From: Agrobacterium larrymoorei | Lineage (GTDB): Bacteria; Pseudomonadota; Alphaproteobacteria; Rhizobiales; Rhizobiaceae | Length of the DNA: 64,000 nucleotides | Direction: 5' to 3' | NCBI RefSeq assembly: GCF_005145045.1 | Contig: NZ_CP039692.1 | Span: forward strand, 310,001 to 374,000 | Part shown: positions 62,435 through 64,000 of the stretch, piece after piece | Numbering within the stretch: the first letter of the stretch is position 1 | Layout: each line of letters begins with the position of its first letter | Program-made: the position numbers and the translations under genes | The notes under the pieces: model-generated | What the model saw: only the letters and a program-made list of their open reading frames with translations | Told to the model about the DNA's origin: nothing | Databases searched by the model: none

Positions 62435-64000
62435 TCAGGACGCGCGCTTCTGCTCCCATTCTGAAGATTGCTTTGAAAATGCTTGCTGTGACGCGCTATC
62501 GCAGCGAGGTAGAAGCCACTCTGCGACTGCCGCCCACGCCGCGCGCATGTAGTCGTCGGCCTTATAAAAGGCTTCATCCGGCGTCGCTTGCAGCGCCATC
62601 ATCTCTTCGCTCGCCGCCAGAAAGGCTTTCAACGCTTCCGTTGACCGCGCACCGGGCAAAGCCGCAAGGTCCTGCTCAACACGCTCCCTGAAAATTGCCA
62701 GCTCTCTTCCCTCGTCGCGCCACAGGCGGCGCGTCAGGAAATCGAGTGCCTGCATTCCCGTCGTGCCTTCATAGATCGACATGATGCGGCTATCGCGCAG
62801 ATACTGCTCCAGCGGCCATTCCCGCGTATAGCCAGCCCCGCCCAGCACCTGAACGGCGCGGTTGGCGGTATCGAAGGCGATTTCGGCGCCGAAATTCTTC
62901 ACCAGCGGCAGCATCCATGCGGCGAAATCCGCAGCCTTCTGCCGCTCTGTTTCATCGGTGGAAAGACGTGCCATATCCATCGTCACGGCAAGCTCCAGAA
63001 CGGCTGCACGCAATACTTCCGTCTGCTCCCGCAGACACTTCAATTGTCTGCGAACATCTGGATGCGTATTTATGCTGACAGCCACACGGTCCGCCGCACC
63101 GCCCTGCCGACGTTCGGCGGCATAGGCTTCGGCAATATCGGCAGCGGCTGAGGCGATGCCCAGTCCCTGACATCCGGTGGATAACCGCATGCGCTCAATC
63201 ATGGTGAAAAGCTGCGGAAGCCCTCGGCCTTCCTCACCAAGCAGAATCCCTTGCGACCCATCGAAACGCAGAACGCAGGTCGGAGAACCATGCAGGCCCA
63301 TCTTTTCCTCGATCCGCTCGACGGTGATCGAGTTTCGGGAATTGTTGAAACTATCTGGCACGAGAAAGAGGCTCAGCCCCTTCATGCCCGGCTCGTCACT
63401 GCTACGGGCCAGCAGGCAGTGGCCGATGCGCCGCGTAATGTCGTGATCGCCAAAGGATATCCAGCATTTCGTGCCGGTAATCTGCCATTGCCCATCAACC
63501 CTGCGGGCGCGGGTGCGAATGCGCCCGACATCCGAGCCCGCATCCGGCTCCGAAATACAGATCGTCGCCGACCATTCGCCACTTGCCAGTTTGGGCACCC
63601 ACTCCTCTATGACGGCGTTGGGGGCAATCTCGCTCAGAAGCACCGCAGCCGCGCGAGAAGACCCTGCCAGCATCATCAGCGAAACGCAGGCGCGCTCGAA
63701 CAAAGGCGCGCAGGCGGCCTGAAGTGTCAGGGGCAGTCCTTGCCCGCCGCAATCCTCGGGCAGATCGATGCCGAGCCAACCGGCATCCGCCAATTTTCGA
63801 TAGGCTTGCGGGAAACCGGAAGGTGTTTTGACACGCCCATCTATAAGCGAACAGCCTTGCCGGTCACCCATTGCATTAAGAGGTGCCAGTTCGGTTTCCG
63901 CGAACAATGCGGCCTGCCCGATAATCGTTTCCAGCGTCGTGTCATCGAGATCGGGATAAAAGGTGCGCACGGTCTGCCAGCCGGGGGTTGCCTCCAGCAG
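62435..64000 (-). CDS. Acyl-CoA dehydrogenase, DmdC-like, N-terminus cut by window edge
   Basis: The frame stays open to the right edge; a GTG at 63970 is possible but family members usually have about 70 more N-terminal residues, so the true start is probably outside. It has ICISEPDAGSDVGRIRTRA (FAD/acyl site), KCWISFGDHD, LGLHGSPTCVLRFD, GCQGLGIASAA and the C-terminal QYLRDSRIMSIYEGTTGMQALD, with Glu in YEGTTG as the likely base. The domain order resembles acyl-CoA dehydrogenases with an extra C-terminal domain (DmdC/AcdB-like, about 590 residues). It oxidises an unknown acyl-CoA and lies 32 bases before a LIV importer operon. Confidence 0.88.
   Translation of the reverse strand: MLEATPGWQTVRTFYPDLDDTTLETIIGQAALFAETELAPLNAMGDRQGCSLIDGRVKTPSGFPQAYRKLADAGWLGIDLPEDCGGQGLPLTLQAACAPLFERACVSLMMLAGSSRAAAVLLSEIAPNAVIEEWVPKLASGEWSATICISEPDAGSDVGRIRTRARRVDGQWQITGTKCWISFGDHDITRRIGHCLLARSSDEPGMKGLSLFLVPDSFNNSRNSITVERIEEKMGLHGSPTCVLRFDGSQGILLGEEGRGLPQLFTMIERMRLSTGCQGLGIASAAADIAEAYAAERRQGGAADRVAVSINTHPDVRRQLKCLREQTEVLRAAVLELAVTMDMARLSTDETERQKAADFAAWMLPLVKNFGAEIAFDTANRAVQVLGGAGYTREWPLEQYLRDSRIMSIYEGTTGMQALDFLTRRLWRDEGRELAIFRERVEQDLAALPGARSTEALKAFLAASEEMMALQATPDEAFYKADDYMRAAWAAVAEWLLPRCDSASQQAFSKQSSEWEQKRAS

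Overview
The window reads as chromosome or large-replicon sequence of an alphaproteobacterium of the Rhizobiaceae, most likely Agrobacterium/Rhizobium. The reasons are the rhizobial exoY-exoF-exoQ order, an alphaproteobacterial SOS box (GAAC-N7-GAAC) in front of imuA-imuB-dnaE2, the pcaDCHGB/pcaQ and pobA/pobR arrangement, a rhizobial-type palindromic repeat and strong purine-rich ribosome binding sites. No tRNA, rRNA, insertion sequence, integrase or CRISPR array was seen. Genes are dense, with many 4-base ATGA overlaps.

Layout. 1-2.0 kb: the cut end of a helical chemotaxis-type protein and a LuxR-type regulator with a degenerate receiver domain. 2.9-9.6 kb: a type I secretion module made of two unusual candidate substrates (one rich in Asn/Asp/Ser/Thr, one built of repeats), an ABC exporter with a long Gly-rich N-terminal extension, and an HlyD-type adaptor. 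9.6-12.3 kb: a small helical protein with a HEPN-like motif, alkB coupled to a Cys-rich protein, and a metallophosphatase. 12.4-20.2 kb: a sugar island with an IlvD/Edd-family aldonate dehydratase, a ytfQ-ytfR-ytfT-yjfF type ABC importer and a GntR regulator. 20.2-25.7 kb: the SOS mutagenesis cassette imuA-imuB-dnaE2. 25.8-29.1 kb: exoY-exoF-exoQ for an acidic exopolysaccharide. 29.9-30.8 kb: a PfpI/DJ-1 protein with a 73-residue partner.

30.9-41.3 kb holds the whole beta-ketoadipate branch for 4-hydroxybenzoate and protocatechuate: pobA makes protocatechuate, pcaHG opens the ring between the hydroxyls, pcaB-C-D lead to beta-ketoadipate, and pcaI-J-F yield succinyl-CoA and acetyl-CoA. Three regulators (pcaQ, pobR, pcaR) sit among their targets.

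41.4-45.4 kb is a three-gene operon joining a membrane GGDEF-EAL protein with two periplasmic amino-acid-type binding proteins that have no permease or ATPase nearby. This looks like a ligand-sensing c-di-GMP switch of the NspS-MbaA kind, but with a different binding-protein family.

45.8-57.6 kb is the most interesting part. It has a five-gene LIV-type importer, a LigM/DesA-like tetrahydrofolate-dependent aromatic O-demethylase, a MetF-like reductase to recycle the folate, galD, galC and galB (4-oxalomesaconate to pyruvate plus oxaloacetate), and a class I (VOC fold) extradiol dioxygenase where known gallate pathways use the unrelated LigB family. The palindrome ATGTATACAT occurs upstream of the importer, the O-demethylase and metF, and once with one change upstream of a GntR-family gene inside the cluster. 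I infer a regulon for uptake and breakdown of methoxylated lignin acids (syringate/3-O-methylgallate/gallate).

57.6-64.0 kb is a second LIV-type transporter, with permease and ATPase fused in one protein, behind an acyl-CoA dehydrogenase gene that runs off the right edge.
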